This document shows, one piece after another, positions 15,131 through 24,643 of a stretch of 24,984 nt of DNA. The translations under genes were made by a program, and so were the position numbers. The stretch covers positions 1 through 24,984 of the forward strand of contig DGIP01000295.1 of NCBI GenBank assembly GCA_002386405.1. The letters are read 5' to 3'. The stretch is from Stenotrophomonas maltophilia. Its GTDB lineage: Bacteria > Pseudomonadota > Gammaproteobacteria > Xanthomonadales > Xanthomonadaceae. Positions within the stretch are counted from its first letter, which is position 1. The number at the start of each line of letters is the position of its first letter. Below the pieces are notes generated by a model. That model saw only the letters and a list, made by a program, of their open reading frames with translations, was not told where the DNA came from and did no database searches.

Positions 15131-15154
15131 CAGCCACGCAGGGCGTGGCTCTAC
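15131..15154 (-). repeat. SMAG/REP-like element, GCCACGC variant (copy 4)
   Basis: AGCCACGC-AGG-GCGTGGCT followed by CTAC. It lies between the Lys terminator and tRNA-Leu and runs into the -35 region of the tRNA-Leu promoter. Confidence 0.65.
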
Positions 15155-15167
15155 CGCGTTCGGCCGC

Positions 15168-15173
15168 TATAAT
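15168..15173 (+). promoter_or_regulatory. -10 element of the tRNA-Leu promoter
   Basis: A perfect TATAAT lies 10 nt before the tRNA. The -35 position (about 15145-15150, GTGGCT) falls inside the palindromic repeat and is a poor match. Confidence 0.55.
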
Positions 15174-15183
15174 GCCGCCCAGC

Positions 15184-15268
<85 letters not shown>

Positions 15269-15458
15269 GCTGACGGGGCAGGGGACTCCCTGAACACGCC
15301 CCGGATTGACGTTCCCGGCACCATGCTGGCGGCGCTGGCCGTTATCGGCCAAACTACAGGGCTGCGGCGGGCAGGCGCGTCCACGACCCCGCGTTCTCAA
15401 CCCGTTTCATCCAATCACATCGTGCCGGGGGCGTCGCCACCGGTTGGCAGGAGTCAAC

Positions 15459-16754
15459 ATGCAAGCTTCGATCGAATCCACCGGCAATCTGGAACGCCGC
15501 CTGACCTTCTCGCTGCCGGAAGACCGCCTGCAGACCCACATCAGCGGCCGCCTGGGCGAAATCGCCCGCACCGCGCGCATCAAGGGCTTCCGCCCGGGCA
15601 AGGTGCCGGCCAAGGTGATCGAGCAGCGCTTCGGCCAGCAGGTTCGCAGCGAAGCCGTTGACGGCCTGCTGCGTGAAACCTTCGATGCCGCCGTGCGCGA
15701 GCACGAGCTGCGCATTGCCGGCGCGCCGCGCATCGACAAGGGTGACGCAGGTGAATTCTCCTTCGTGGCCACCGTCGAGCTGGTGCCGGACTTCGGCGAC
15801 GTCGACGTCAGCAAGCTGACCGTCGTGCGCCACACCGCCGAGATCAACGACGCCGACATCGACCAGATGATCACCAACCTGCGCGAGCAGCGCCGCAGCT
15901 GGAGCCCGGTGGACCGTGGCGCCCAGGACGGCGACCTGGTGGCACTGGAGACCTGGTCGCAGGCCGGCGACGAGCGCCTGCCGGCCGAAGGCACCGAAAA
16001 GGGCAGCGTGGTGGTGGGCCAGGGCATGATGTTCGAGCAGATCGAACAGGGCCTGGTCGGCCTGGCCAAGGGTGAAGAGAAGACCCTGGATGTCGAGTTC
16101 CCGGCCGACTGGCGCGTGCCCGCGCTGGCTGGCAAGCAGGTCAAGGTCACCGTCAAGGCGGTGGACGTGTCCGCGCCGGTGCTGCCGGAAGTCGATGCCG
16201 AGTTCATCAAGAGCTTCGGCGTGAAGGGCGGCGACGTGGAACAGTTCCGCAAGGACATCCGCGCCAACCTGGAGCGCGAGCTCAAGGGCGCCCTGATGAA
16301 CCGCCTGCGCCGTGAAGTGGGCGAGCAGCTGATCGCCGCCTACGCCTCGGTCGAAATGCCGCCGCGCCTGGTCGACAACGAAGCCCGCGCCATGCTGGCC
16401 CAGCAGGTCGAGCAGATCCGCCGCAGCGGCCGCAACCCGGGCGAAATCCCGGCCGACGCCCATGAAGGCTTCAAGGACGCGGCCGCCAAGCGCGTGCTGG
16501 TCGGCCTGCTGGTCGGCGAAGTGGCCCGCAGGAACGACCTGCGCCTGGATCCCAAGCGCCTGAACGAAACCATGCGCCTGATCGCCTCGACCTATGAAGA
16601 GCCGGAGCAGGTCATTGAGATGTACCGCAACGACCCCCAGCTGATGAGTGGGCTGCAGAACCGCGTGATGGAAGAGCAGGTGATCGACTGGATCGCCGAG
16701 CGCGCCCAGCACACCGAGCAGCCGCTGTCGTTCCAGGACGCGATCCGCCAGTAA
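15459..16754 (+). CDS. tig: Trigger factor (ribosome-associated chaperone, peptidyl-prolyl isomerase)
   Basis: A 431-residue trigger factor, matching the family length of about 430. The N-terminal ribosome-binding domain has GFRPGKVP (43-50), the loop that contacts ribosomal protein L23. The FKBP-like isomerase domain spans about 150-240 (GDLVALETW to VKAVDV). The long helical C-terminal chaperone domain follows (about 250-431). ATG at 15459 has AGGAG (15449-15453) 5 nt upstream. The frame is open back to 15306, but that extension is not family-like. It is the first gene of the tig-clpP-clpX-lon cluster and acts on nascent chains at the exit tunnel. Confidence 0.97.
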   Translation: MQASIESTGNLERRLTFSLPEDRLQTHISGRLGEIARTARIKGFRPGKVPAKVIEQRFGQQVRSEAVDGLLRETFDAAVREHELRIAGAPRIDKGDAGEFSFVATVELVPDFGDVDVSKLTVVRHTAEINDADIDQMITNLREQRRSWSPVDRGAQDGDLVALETWSQAGDERLPAEGTEKGSVVVGQGMMFEQIEQGLVGLAKGEEKTLDVEFPADWRVPALAGKQVKVTVKAVDVSAPVLPEVDAEFIKSFGVKGGDVEQFRKDIRANLERELKGALMNRLRREVGEQLIAAYASVEMPPRLVDNEARAMLAQQVEQIRRSGRNPGEIPADAHEGFKDAAAKRVLVGLLVGEVARRNDLRLDPKRLNETMRLIASTYEEPEQVIEMYRNDPQLMSGLQNRVMEEQVIDWIAERAQHTEQPLSFQDAIRQ

Positions 16755-16771
16755 GCGGCCCGTGTTTTACG

Positions 16772-16791
16772 CCCCGCGCCCCGGCGCGGGG
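16772..16791 (+). terminator. GC-rich hairpin between tig and clpP (attenuator-like)
   Basis: CCCCGCGC (16772-16779) and GCGCGGGG (16784-16791) pair perfectly around a 4-nt loop. Only TCGTT follows, so termination is probably partial and read-through into clpP is likely. Confidence 0.45.
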
Positions 16792-16819
16792 TCGTTCCCC
16801 CTCAAATAGGTGCCTCACA

Positions 16820-17446
16820 ATGGACAACCGAACCAAAGCCCTGAACATGGTTCCGATGGTGGTCGAACAGACCAGCCGCGGCGAGCGCGCCTATGACATC
16901 TATTCGCGCCTGTTGAAGGAGCGCCTGATCTTCCTCGTGGGCCCGATCGACGATCACATGGCCAACGTGGTGGTGGCGCAGCTGCTGTTCCTGGAAGCGG
17001 ACAATCCGGAAAAGGACATCAGCATCTACATCAACTCGCCCGGTGGCGTGGTCACCGCCGGCATGGCGATCTACGACACCATGCAGTACATCAAGCCGGA
17101 CGTGAGCACCATCTGCGTCGGCCAGGCCGCCTCGATGGGCGCGCTGCTGCTGGCATCCGGCGCGGCCGGCAAGCGTTATGCGCTGCCGAACTCGCGCGTG
17201 ATGATCCACCAGCCGCTGGGCGGTTTCCAGGGCCAGGCCACGGATATCGACATCCACGCCCGTGAAATCCTGACCCTGCGTTCGCGCCTGAACGAAGTGC
17301 TGGCCAAGCACACCGGCCAGTCGCTGGAGACCATCGCGCGCGACACCGAGCGCGACAACTTCAAGAGCGCGGCCGATGCGGTGGCTTACGGCCTGGTCGA
17401 CCAGGTGCTCGAGCGCCGTCCGGAAGAGTCGATCACCCCGGCCTGA
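16820..17446 (+). CDS. clpP: ATP-dependent Clp protease proteolytic subunit
   Basis: A 208-residue serine protease of the ClpP family. The catalytic triad is Ser105 ([14 protein letters not shown]), His130 (MIHQPLGG) and Asp179 (ERDNF). Each is offset by six from E. coli Ser111/His136/Asp185. [19 protein letters not shown] is the substrate-groove strand. It forms a double heptameric barrel that degrades proteins unfolded by ClpX, encoded next. ATG at 16820 lies 65 nt after tig. A short N-terminal propeptide is probably removed. Confidence 0.98.
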   Translation: MDNRTKALNMVPMVVEQTSRGERAYDIYSRLLKERLIFLVGPIDDHMANVVVAQLLFLEADNPEKDISIYINSPGGVVTAGMAIYDTMQYIKPDVSTICVGQAASMGALLLASGAAGKRYALPNSRVMIHQPLGGFQGQATDIDIHAREILTLRSRLNEVLAKHTGQSLETIARDTERDNFKSAADAVAYGLVDQVLERRPEESITPA

Positions 17447-17454
17447 TGTGCCGC

Positions 17455-17515
17455 CAGGCCGGGAAACCGGCCTGTTTCCGCAGGGTCGGGCTGGACTGGC
17501 GTCCTCCCGACCCTG
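17455..17515 (+). other. Two consecutive hairpins in the clpP-clpX gap
   Basis: Hairpin 1 is CAGGCCGG(17455-17462)-GAAA-CCGGCCTG(17467-17474), followed by TTT. Hairpin 2 is CAGGGTCGGG(17481-17490) with CCCGACCCTG(17506-17515) around a 15-nt loop. They could attenuate or process the tig-clpP transcript. Confidence 0.5.
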
Positions 17516-17524
17516 TGCTATTCT
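17516..17524 (+). promoter_or_regulatory. Possible extended -10 promoter of clpX
   Basis: TGC-TATTCT is an extended -10 motif 48 nt before the clpX start and directly after the second hairpin. The -35 region is poor, and no heat-shock sigma consensus is evident. Confidence 0.35.
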
Positions 17525-17571
17525 CGAATCGAACCCCCGTTCAGCGGGTGGGGTAACTGGGTAAGCGAAGC

Positions 17572-18861
<1,290 letters not shown>

Positions 18862-18915
18862 TCGGTTCAAGCATTTGAATTGATGGACCTTTTTCAGAGC
18901 ATCTTGCATCTGGAC

Positions 18916-18950
18916 GCCGATGGCCCCATAACGGGGCCATCGGCTTTTTT
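18916..18950 (+). terminator. Strong Rho-independent terminator after clpX
   Basis: A perfect 12-bp stem, GCCGATGGCCCC (18916-18927) with GGGGCCATCGGC (18933-18944), has a 5-nt loop and is followed by TTTTTT. It separates the clp transcript from lon, so lon needs its own promoter or read-through. The 53 nt between this terminator and the lon start hold no promoter that I can recognise. Confidence 0.95.
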
Positions 18951-19003
18951 GTATCCGGGTGACGCTGCCCGGAGGCCATCCCCACTGCTCAACTGGAGCC
19001 CAC

Positions 19004-21469
19004 ATGGCCCGTTCCCCAACTGAGACTCTCGACCTGCCGGTACTGCCGCTGCGCGACGTGGTGGTGTTCCCGCACATGGTCATTCCGCTGTTCGTCGGCC
19101 GCGACAAATCCATGCATGCGCTGGAACAGGCGATGGAGGCGGACAAGCGCATCCTGCTGCTGGCGCAGAAGTCGGCCGAGACCGACGACCCCACCGCCGC
19201 TGATCTCTACCAGGTCGGTACCCTGGCCCAGGTCCTGCAGCTGCTGAAGCTGCCCGACGGCACCATCAAGGTGCTGGTCGAAGGCCTGTCGCGCGTCAAC
19301 GTCACCCAGGTCACCGAGCGCGACGGTTCGCTGCACGGCGTGGCCGAGGAAATCGAATCGGACGACGCGCGCGAGCCGCGCGAGGTCGAGGCCATTGCCC
19401 GTTCGCTGATGTCGCTGTTCGAACAGTACGTCAAGACCAACCGCAAGCTGCCGCCGGAGCTGCTGCAGACCCTGGCCGGCATCGATGAATCGGCGCGCCT
19501 GGCCGACACCATCGCCGCGCACATCAGCGTGCGCCTGGCCGACAAGCAGCGCCTGCTGGAAACCCTGCAGGTGGGCGACCGCCTGGAAATGCTGGTCGGC
19601 CTGGTCGACGGCGAGATCGACGTGCAGCAGATGGAAAAGCGCATCCGCGGCCGGGTCAAGTCGCAGATGGAAAAGAGCCAGCGCGAGTACTACCTCAACG
19701 AGCAGATGAAGGCGATCCAGAAGGAACTGGGCGACCTGGACGATGCGCCGGGCGAGCTGGAAGAGCTGGCCCGCAAGATCGCCGAGGCGGGCATGCCCAA
19801 GCCGGTGGAAACCAAGGCCAAGGCCGAGCTCAACAAGCTCAAGCAGATGTCGCCGATGTCGGCCGAAGCGGCCGTGGTGCGCAACTACCTGGACTGGCTG
19901 CTGGGCGTGCCGTGGAAGAAGCGCACCAAGGTACGCAAGGACCTGAAGGTCGCCCAGGACACCCTGGATGCCGACCACTTCGGCCTGGACAAGGTCAAGG
20001 ACCGCATCCTGGAATACCTGGCGGTGCAGTCGCGCGTGAAGCAGATGAAGGGCCCGATCCTGTGCCTGGTCGGTCCGCCGGGCGTGGGCAAGACCTCGCT
20101 GGGGCAGTCCATCGCCAAGGCCACCAACCGCAAGTTCGTGCGCATGAGCCTGGGCGGCGTGCGCGACGAGGCCGAGATCCGTGGCCACCGCCGCACCTAC
20201 GTCGGCTCCATGCCGGGCCGCATCGTGCAGAACCTCAACAAGGTGGGCAGCAAGAACGCGCTGTTCGTGCTCGATGAGATCGACAAGATGTCGATGGACT
20301 TCCGTGGCGACCCGTCTTCGGCGCTGCTGGAAGTGCTCGACCCGGAACAGAACAACGCCTTCAACGACCACTACCTGGAAGTGGACCTGGACCTGTCCGA
20401 AGTGATGTTCGTGGCGACCTCGAACTCGCTCAACATCCCCGGGCCGCTGCTGGACCGCATGGAAGTGATCCGCATCCCCGGCTACACCGAGGATGAGAAG
20501 CTCAACATCGCCATGCGCTACCTGGTGCCCAAGCAGCTCAAGGCCAACGGCCTGAAGCCGGAGGAACTGGAGATTGAAGCCGACGCCATCCAGGACGTGG
20601 TGCGTTACTACACCCGCGAATCGGGCGTGCGCAACCTCGAGCGCGAAGTGGCCAAGATCTGCCGCAAGGTGGTGAAGGAAATCGCGCTGGGCGGTCCGGC
20701 CGTGCTGGCCAAGCCGGCCAAGGCCGGCAAGAAGGCCGCAGCGAAGAAGAAGGCGCTGGTGGTGGTCAACGGCAAGAACCTGGAGAAGTACCTGGGTGTG
20801 CGCCGCTTCGACTTCGGCCGCGCCGAGGAGCAGAACGAGATCGGCCTGGTCACCGGCCTGGCCTGGACCGAGGTGGGTGGCGACCTGCTGCAGATCGAAT
20901 CCACCCTGGTCCCGGGCAAGGGCGCGCTGATCCTGACCGGCCAGCTGGGCAACGTCATGAAGGAATCGGCCTCGGCCGCGCTGTCGGTGGTGCGTTCGCG
21001 CGCCGAGCGGCTGGGCATCGATGCCGAATTCCTGCAGAAGCACGACGTGCACGTGCACGTGCCCGATGGCGCCACCCCGAAGGACGGCCCCAGCGCCGGC
21101 ATCGCGATGGTGACCTCGCTGGTGTCGATGCTGACCAAGGTACCGATCCGCGCCGAAGTGGCGATGACCGGCGAAATCACCCTGCGCGGTCGCGTCACCG
21201 CCATCGGTGGCCTGAAGGAAAAACTGCTCGCGGCGCTGCGCGGTGGCATCACCACGGTGATCATCCCCGAGGAGAACCGCAAGGACCTGGCCGACATTCC
21301 GGCCAACGTCACCCGCGACCTGAAGATCATTCCGGTCAAGTGGATTGAAGAGGTGCTGGACCTGGCCCTGGAAACGCCGCTGACCGCGCCCAAGCCCAAG
21401 AAGGATGGGCAACGCGTCACAGTGCGGGGCAAGAGCAAGACAGCATCCACGACGCGCGTCAAGCACTGA
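19004..21469 (+). CDS. lon: ATP-dependent protease Lon
   Basis: An 821-residue LonA protease. The N-terminal substrate-binding domain opens [23 protein letters not shown]. The coiled region contains [17 protein letters not shown]. Walker A GPPGVGKT is at 357-364, with Walker [11 protein letters not shown]. The protease domain has catalytic Ser697 in PKDGPSAG and Lys740 in GGLKEK. Compared with E. coli (Ser679, Lys722) the dyad is shifted by 18, consistent with an extra Lys/Ala-rich tract near residues 570-583. ATG at 19004 has GGAG upstream, and the frame is open back to 18959 without a better start. The C-terminal tail is basic. It degrades misfolded and short-lived regulatory proteins and sits in the conserved clpX-lon-hupB order. 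Confidence 0.98.
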   Translation: MARSPTETLDLPVLPLRDVVVFPHMVIPLFVGRDKSMHALEQAMEADKRILLLAQKSAETDDPTAADLYQVGTLAQVLQLLKLPDGTIKVLVEGLSRVNVTQVTERDGSLHGVAEEIESDDAREPREVEAIARSLMSLFEQYVKTNRKLPPELLQTLAGIDESARLADTIAAHISVRLADKQRLLETLQVGDRLEMLVGLVDGEIDVQQMEKRIRGRVKSQMEKSQREYYLNEQMKAIQKELGDLDDAPGELEELARKIAEAGMPKPVETKAKAELNKLKQMSPMSAEAAVVRNYLDWLLGVPWKKRTKVRKDLKVAQDTLDADHFGLDKVKDRILEYLAVQSRVKQMKGPILCLVGPPGVGKTSLGQSIAKATNRKFVRMSLGGVRDEAEIRGHRRTYVGSMPGRIVQNLNKVGSKNALFVLDEIDKMSMDFRGDPSSALLEVLDPEQNNAFNDHYLEVDLDLSEVMFVATSNSLNIPGPLLDRMEVIRIPGYTEDEKLNIAMRYLVPKQLKANGLKPEELEIEADAIQDVVRYYTRESGVRNLEREVAKICRKVVKEIALGGPAVLAKPAKAGKKAAAKKKALVVVNGKNLEKYLGVRRFDFGRAEEQNEIGLVTGLAWTEVGGDLLQIESTLVPGKGALILTGQLGNVMKESASAALSVVRSRAERLGIDAEFLQKHDVHVHVPDGATPKDGPSAGIAMVTSLVSMLTKVPIRAEVAMTGEITLRGRVTAIGGLKEKLLAALRGGITTVIIPEENRKDLADIPANVTRDLKIIPVKWIEEVLDLALETPLTAPKPKKDGQRVTVRGKSKTASTTRVKH

Positions 21470-21518
21470 CGCGCGCGCGGGAAATGCCCGAAACCCGCGT
21501 CGTTATTGGCTTTTCAGC

Positions 21519-21547
21519 TTGCGCGGGTAGGGGTGCGCTGGTATAAA
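21519..21547 (+). promoter_or_regulatory. Promoter of hupB
   Basis: TTGCGC (21519-21524) and TATAAA (21542-21547) are separated by exactly 17 nt. The predicted leader is about 120 nt and contains a GTCAGC-AGAC-GCTGAC stem-loop (about 21562-21577) enclosed by GCACC/GGTGC. Translation starts from a strong AAAGGAG (21659-21665). Confidence 0.75.
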
Positions 21548-21674
21548 AGCACCACTCGCAAGTCAGCAGACGCTGACGGGTGCGAATCGAGAACTTCACT
21601 GGCGTCCGGCCACGTAGCGGGTCGGATGCTTCACTGTCGAACATGCGGAATCCCCGCCAAAGGAGCTGTACAGA

Positions 21675-21947
21675 ATGAACAAGACCGAATTGATCGACGC
21701 CGTTGCCGAAGCCGCTGACCTGACCAAGGCCGAGTCGAGCCGCGCTGTCGATGCCGTCATCGCTTCCGTCACCAAGGCCCTGAAGGGCGGTGATGCGGTG
21801 ACCCTGGTGGGCTTCGGTACGTTCCAGGTGCGTGACCGCGCTGCCCGTACCGGCCGCAACCCGAAGACCGGCGACACCATCAAGATCGCTGCGTCGAAGA
21901 ATCCGTCGTTCAAGGCTGGCAAAGCCCTGAAGGATGCCGTAAACTAA
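21675..21947 (+). CDS. hupB: DNA-binding protein HU (beta type)
   Basis: A 90-residue HU/IHF-family nucleoid protein of standard length. It begins [20 protein letters not shown] (helical dimerisation body). [22 protein letters not shown] is the signature and start of the beta-arm that wraps DNA, and the protein ends GKALKDAVN. It binds and bends DNA non-specifically. Its position after lon and before ppiD is the conserved gammaproteobacterial context. The stop codon is only 11 nt from tRNA-Val, with no terminator between them. Confidence 0.98.
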   Translation: MNKTELIDAVAEAADLTKAESSRAVDAVIASVTKALKGGDAVTLVGFGTFQVRDRAARTGRNPKTGDTIKIAASKNPSFKAGKALKDAVN

Positions 21948-21958
21948 GCGGCTTGCTG

Positions 21959-22033
21959 GGGTGCTTAGCTCAGCGGTAGAGCGTCTCCTTTACACGGAGA
22001 GGGTCGGGGGTTCGAAACCCTCAGCACCCACCA
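21959..22033 (+). tRNA. tRNA-Val (anticodon TAC)
   Basis: A 75-nt cloverleaf with acceptor GGGTGCT/AGCACCC, anticodon loop TTTACAC in a TCTCC/GGAGA stem, T-arm GGGGGTTCGAAACCCTC, and encoded CCA. No separate promoter fits the 11-nt gap after hupB, so it is probably co-transcribed with hupB. Confidence 0.97.
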
Positions 22034-22060
22034 TGCACCGCCAGTAAAAGTTTGAAATGT

Positions 22061-22137
22061 GGAGCGGTAGTTCAGCTGGTTAGAATGCTGGCCTGTCACG
22101 CCGGAGGTCGCGGGTTCGAGTCCCGTCCGCTCCGCCA
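22061..22137 (+). tRNA. tRNA-Asp (anticodon GTC), copy 1
   Basis: A 77-nt cloverleaf with acceptor GGAGCGG/CCGCTCC, anticodon loop CTGTCAC, T-arm CGGGTTCGAGTCCCG, and encoded CCA. It lies 27 nt after tRNA-Val and is probably in the same transcript. Confidence 0.97.
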
Positions 22138-22146
22138 GTTTCAACG

Positions 22147-22177
22147 AGGCCCCTGAGCGATCGGGGGCCTTGTTTTC
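22147..22177 (+). terminator. Rho-independent terminator after tRNA-Asp copy 1
   Basis: AGGCCCCTGA (22147-22156) pairs with TCGGGGGCCT (22161-22170), with one G-U pair, around GCGA, followed by TGTTTT. It would end the hupB-tRNA-Val-tRNA-Asp transcript. I see no clear promoter between it and copy 2. Confidence 0.85.
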
Positions 22178-22225
22178 TGCAACGATCCAGATCGTCGTGG
22201 AAGGCAGCAGTAAAGGTTTTAGTGC

Positions 22226-22302
22226 GGAGCGGTAGTTCAGCTGGTTAGAATGCTGGCCTGTCACGCCGGAGGTCGCGGGTTCGAGTCCCGTCCGCTCCGC
22301 CA
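22226..22302 (+). tRNA. tRNA-Asp (anticodon GTC), copy 2
   Basis: Identical over 77 nt to copy 1. The upstream flank (CAGTAAAGGTTTTAGTG) resembles that of copy 1 (CAGTAAAAGTTTGAAATG), which indicates tandem duplication including some 5' flank. Confidence 0.97.
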
Positions 22303-22360
22303 GTTACAAAAAATCCTCGAAAAGCAGTACTTCGGGGTGGGTTTTCTGAATATCTTCGGA

Positions 22361-22366
22361 TATAAT
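22361..22366 (+). promoter_or_regulatory. -10 element upstream of tRNA-Asp copy 3
   Basis: A perfect TATAAT lies 24 nt before the tRNA in a locally AT-rich stretch. No good -35 is visible at 16-18 nt, so the promoter call is moderate. Confidence 0.5.
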
Positions 22367-22390
22367 GAGCGCCTGCAAAGTTTCAAGCGC

Positions 22391-22467
22391 GGAGCGGTAG
22401 TTCAGCTGGTTAGAATGCTGGCCTGTCACGCCGGAGGTCGCGGGTTCGAGTCCCGTCCGCTCCGCCA
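22391..22467 (+). tRNA. tRNA-Asp (anticodon GTC), copy 3
   Basis: Identical over 77 nt to copies 1 and 2, with encoded CCA, followed by its own terminator. Confidence 0.97.
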
Positions 22468-22477
22468 ATTCTTGAAG

Positions 22478-22508
22478 GCCCCTGGTGCAGACCAGGGGCT
22501 TTTCTTTT
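22478..22508 (+). terminator. Rho-independent terminator after tRNA-Asp copy 3
   Basis: GCCCCTGGT (22478-22486) and ACCAGGGGC (22491-22499) form a perfect 9-bp stem around GCAG, followed by TTTTCTTTT. Confidence 0.95.
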
Positions 22509-22537
22509 GCCTGAAGGCATGCAGCGCGGCCTCCCTG

Positions 22538-22566
22538 TTGGGGAGTGGCCCGAAGCGGGGTACACT
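22538..22566 (+). promoter_or_regulatory. Promoter of ppiD
   Basis: TTGGGG (22538-22543) and TACACT (22561-22566) have a 17-nt spacer, 33 nt before the ppiD ATG and just after the tRNA-Asp terminator. Confidence 0.6.
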
Positions 22567-22599
22567 GCCGGATTCGCCAATCGGGCCTTGATTTCTCCC

Positions 22600-24573
22600 A
22601 TGCTGCAGAAACTTCGCGACAAGACCTCGGGCTGGATCGTTACCGTGATCCTGGGGCTGCTGATGATTCCGTTCCTGTTCGTGATCGACTCCAGCTATCT
22701 GGGTGGTGTCGGTGCGCAGAACGTGGCCAAGGTGGCAGCGCCGCCGACCTGGTGGCGCTCGGCGCCGTCGTGGTGGCCGATGTCCTTCCTGTGGCAGCAC
22801 CATGAAATCAGTGCGGAAGAATTCCGTACCCGTTTCGAGCAGGCGCGCCAGCAGGCCCGCCAGCAGCAGGGTGAGAACTTCGACCCGCGCGAGTTCGAAA
22901 GCGCCGAGAACAAGCGCGCCGTGCTCGACCAGATGATCGATGAGCAGGTCGTGCGCCTGGCCGGCGAACAGTCCGGCATCGTCATCGGCGACGCCGCCGT
23001 GCGCGAAACCATCGCCTCCATCCCGGCGTTCATCGGCGCCGATGGCAAGTTCAACCAGGACCAGTACCGCCTGGCGCTGGGCACCGGCAACCCGCCGCGT
23101 ACCCCGGCACAGTTCGAAACGCTGGTGCGCGAGAGCCTGCAGCAGTCGATCATTCCGCAGGCGCTGCAGGAATCGGGCTTCGTCACCAGCGTCGAGGCCG
23201 AGCGGCTGATGAAGCTGCTGGGCGAAACGCGTGACGTGGAAATCGCCGCGCTGCCGGAACTGCCGGCCGACACCGCCGAAGTCACCGACGCACAGATCAA
23301 GCAGTGGTACGACAGCCACCCGAAGGATTTCCGCCAGCCGGAAACCGTTTCGCTGGAGTTCGTGGAAATCAACGCGGCTACCCTGCCGCCGGCTGCCGCC
23401 GCCGATGAAGCCACGCTGCGCAAGCGCTACGCCGACGAGAAGGCGCGCTTCTCCACGCCCGAAGCGCGTCTTGCGTCGCACATCCTGATCGCTGCCGATG
23501 GCAGCGATCCGGCCAAGCTCAAGGCCGCCGAAGAGAAGGCCGCCGCGCTGGCCGCACAGGCCAAGGCGCCGGGTGCGGATTTCGCCGCGCTGGCCAAGGC
23601 CAATTCGGACGACACCGGCTCCAAGGGCACCGGTGGTGACCTGGGCTGGGTGGAACGCGACTCCATGGTCAAGCCGTTCGAAGACGCGCTGTTTGGCATG
23701 AAGGCAGGCGAAGTGAGCGCACCGGTCAAGACCGAGTTCGGTTACCACGTGCTGCAGCTGCGCGAGGTCCGTGGTGGCCAGCAGCGTCCGTTCGAGGAGG
23801 TCCGCGACCAGATCGCCGCCGAACAGCTCAAGGCCGACAACGAAGGCGCGTTCTCCGAACTGAGCGGCCGCCTGGTCGACCAGGTCTACAAGAACCCGAC
23901 CTCGCTGCAGGGCGCGGCCGATGCGCTGAACCTGAAGGTGCAGACCCTTGGCCCGTTCACCCGTGACACCGCCAGCGGCATTGCCGCCAACCCGGCGGTG
24001 CTCCGCGCGGCGTTCTCCGATGTGCTGGTGCAGGACGGCACCGTGAGCGATCCGATTTCGATCACGCCCGACCACAGCGTGATGATCCGCGTGACCGACC
24101 ACAGCCCGGAGCAGGCGCTGCCGCTGGACAAGGCCCGCGACGGCGTGATCGCCGCGATCCGCGCCGACCGCAACCGCCAGGTCTCGGCCAAGGCCGCTGA
24201 CGCGTTGCTGGCCAAGCTCAACGCCGGGCAGACCCTGCAGGCGCTGGCCGCGGAAGAGAAGCTGCAGCTCAGCCCGCTGCCGGGCCTGCCGCGTACCCAG
24301 CCGGTGCCGACTGCGGAGATCAACCGCGCCGTGTTCGCCGCCCCGGCGCCGGCCGAAGGCAAGCCGAGCTACGGCAAGGTCGCCGTGCAGGACCGCTACG
24401 TGGTGTTCGCGGTCAACAAGGTGACCCCGCCGAACCTCGCCGACGTCCCGGCCGAGCAGAAGCAGCAGTTCAAGGACCAGCTGGACCAGGTCGACGGCAT
24501 GGCTTCTGCCAAGGCCTTCATCCAGGCCATGCGCAAGCACTACAAGGTGCAGGTCGAAGAAGCGAACCTCTAA
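22600..24573 (+). CDS. ppiD: PpiD-like periplasmic chaperone / parvulin-type peptidyl-prolyl isomerase
   Basis: A 657-residue inner-membrane-anchored chaperone that meets proteins leaving the Sec translocon. Residues 1-10 are a basic cytoplasmic tip (MLQKLRDKTS), and 11-30 the single membrane segment (GWIVTVILGLLMIPFLFVID). A SurA-N-like helical domain follows (about 67-230). The parvulin domain (about 288-390) contains ASHILIAAD, GGDLGWVERDSMVKPFEDALFGMKAGEVSAPVKTEFGYHVLQL. The long C-terminal half includes a second SurA-N/PPIC-like segment. The length is close to E. coli PpiD (623). An unusual Trp-rich stretch, WWRSAPSWWP (51-60), sits just after the membrane anchor. ATG at 22600 begins the family N-terminus; the frame is open upstream to 22507 without reason to use it. 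It is downstream of hupB, as in other gammaproteobacteria, but the tRNA genes intervene. Confidence 0.96.
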   Translation: MLQKLRDKTSGWIVTVILGLLMIPFLFVIDSSYLGGVGAQNVAKVAAPPTWWRSAPSWWPMSFLWQHHEISAEEFRTRFEQARQQARQQQGENFDPREFESAENKRAVLDQMIDEQVVRLAGEQSGIVIGDAAVRETIASIPAFIGADGKFNQDQYRLALGTGNPPRTPAQFETLVRESLQQSIIPQALQESGFVTSVEAERLMKLLGETRDVEIAALPELPADTAEVTDAQIKQWYDSHPKDFRQPETVSLEFVEINAATLPPAAAADEATLRKRYADEKARFSTPEARLASHILIAADGSDPAKLKAAEEKAAALAAQAKAPGADFAALAKANSDDTGSKGTGGDLGWVERDSMVKPFEDALFGMKAGEVSAPVKTEFGYHVLQLREVRGGQQRPFEEVRDQIAAEQLKADNEGAFSELSGRLVDQVYKNPTSLQGAADALNLKVQTLGPFTRDTASGIAANPAVLRAAFSDVLVQDGTVSDPISITPDHSVMIRVTDHSPEQALPLDKARDGVIAAIRADRNRQVSAKAADALLAKLNAGQTLQALAAEEKLQLSPLPGLPRTQPVPTAEINRAVFAAPAPAEGKPSYGKVAVQDRYVVFAVNKVTPPNLADVPAEQKQQFKDQLDQVDGMASAKAFIQAMRKHYKVQVEEANL

Positions 24574-24593
24574 GGGTTCGCTGGCGTCATACG

Positions 24594-24624
24594 AAAAAGG
24601 CCCGGCAATGCCGGGCCTTTTTTT
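24594..24624. terminator. Bidirectional Rho-independent terminator between ppiD and the LysM gene
   Basis: GGCCCGGC (24599-24606) and GCCGGGCC (24610-24617) pair around AAT. TTTTTTT (24618-24624) serves ppiD, and AAAAA (24594-24598) becomes the U-tract for the convergent minus-strand gene. Confidence 0.95.
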
Positions 24625-24643
24625 GTTCCTCGACCCAACCGGC

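Noticed and set aside
18862..19003. A heat-shock (sigma-32) promoter for lon
   Set aside because: TTGAATTGATGG and a CCCCA stretch occur, but not at the spacing of the CTTGAAA/CCCCAT consensus. The terminator also lies between the first and lon.
18989..21466. An 825-codon minus-strand frame opposite lon
   Set aside because: Its His/Gln/Leu/Val-rich translation lacks any motif, while the plus frame has complete Lon domains. It is a codon-bias artefact.
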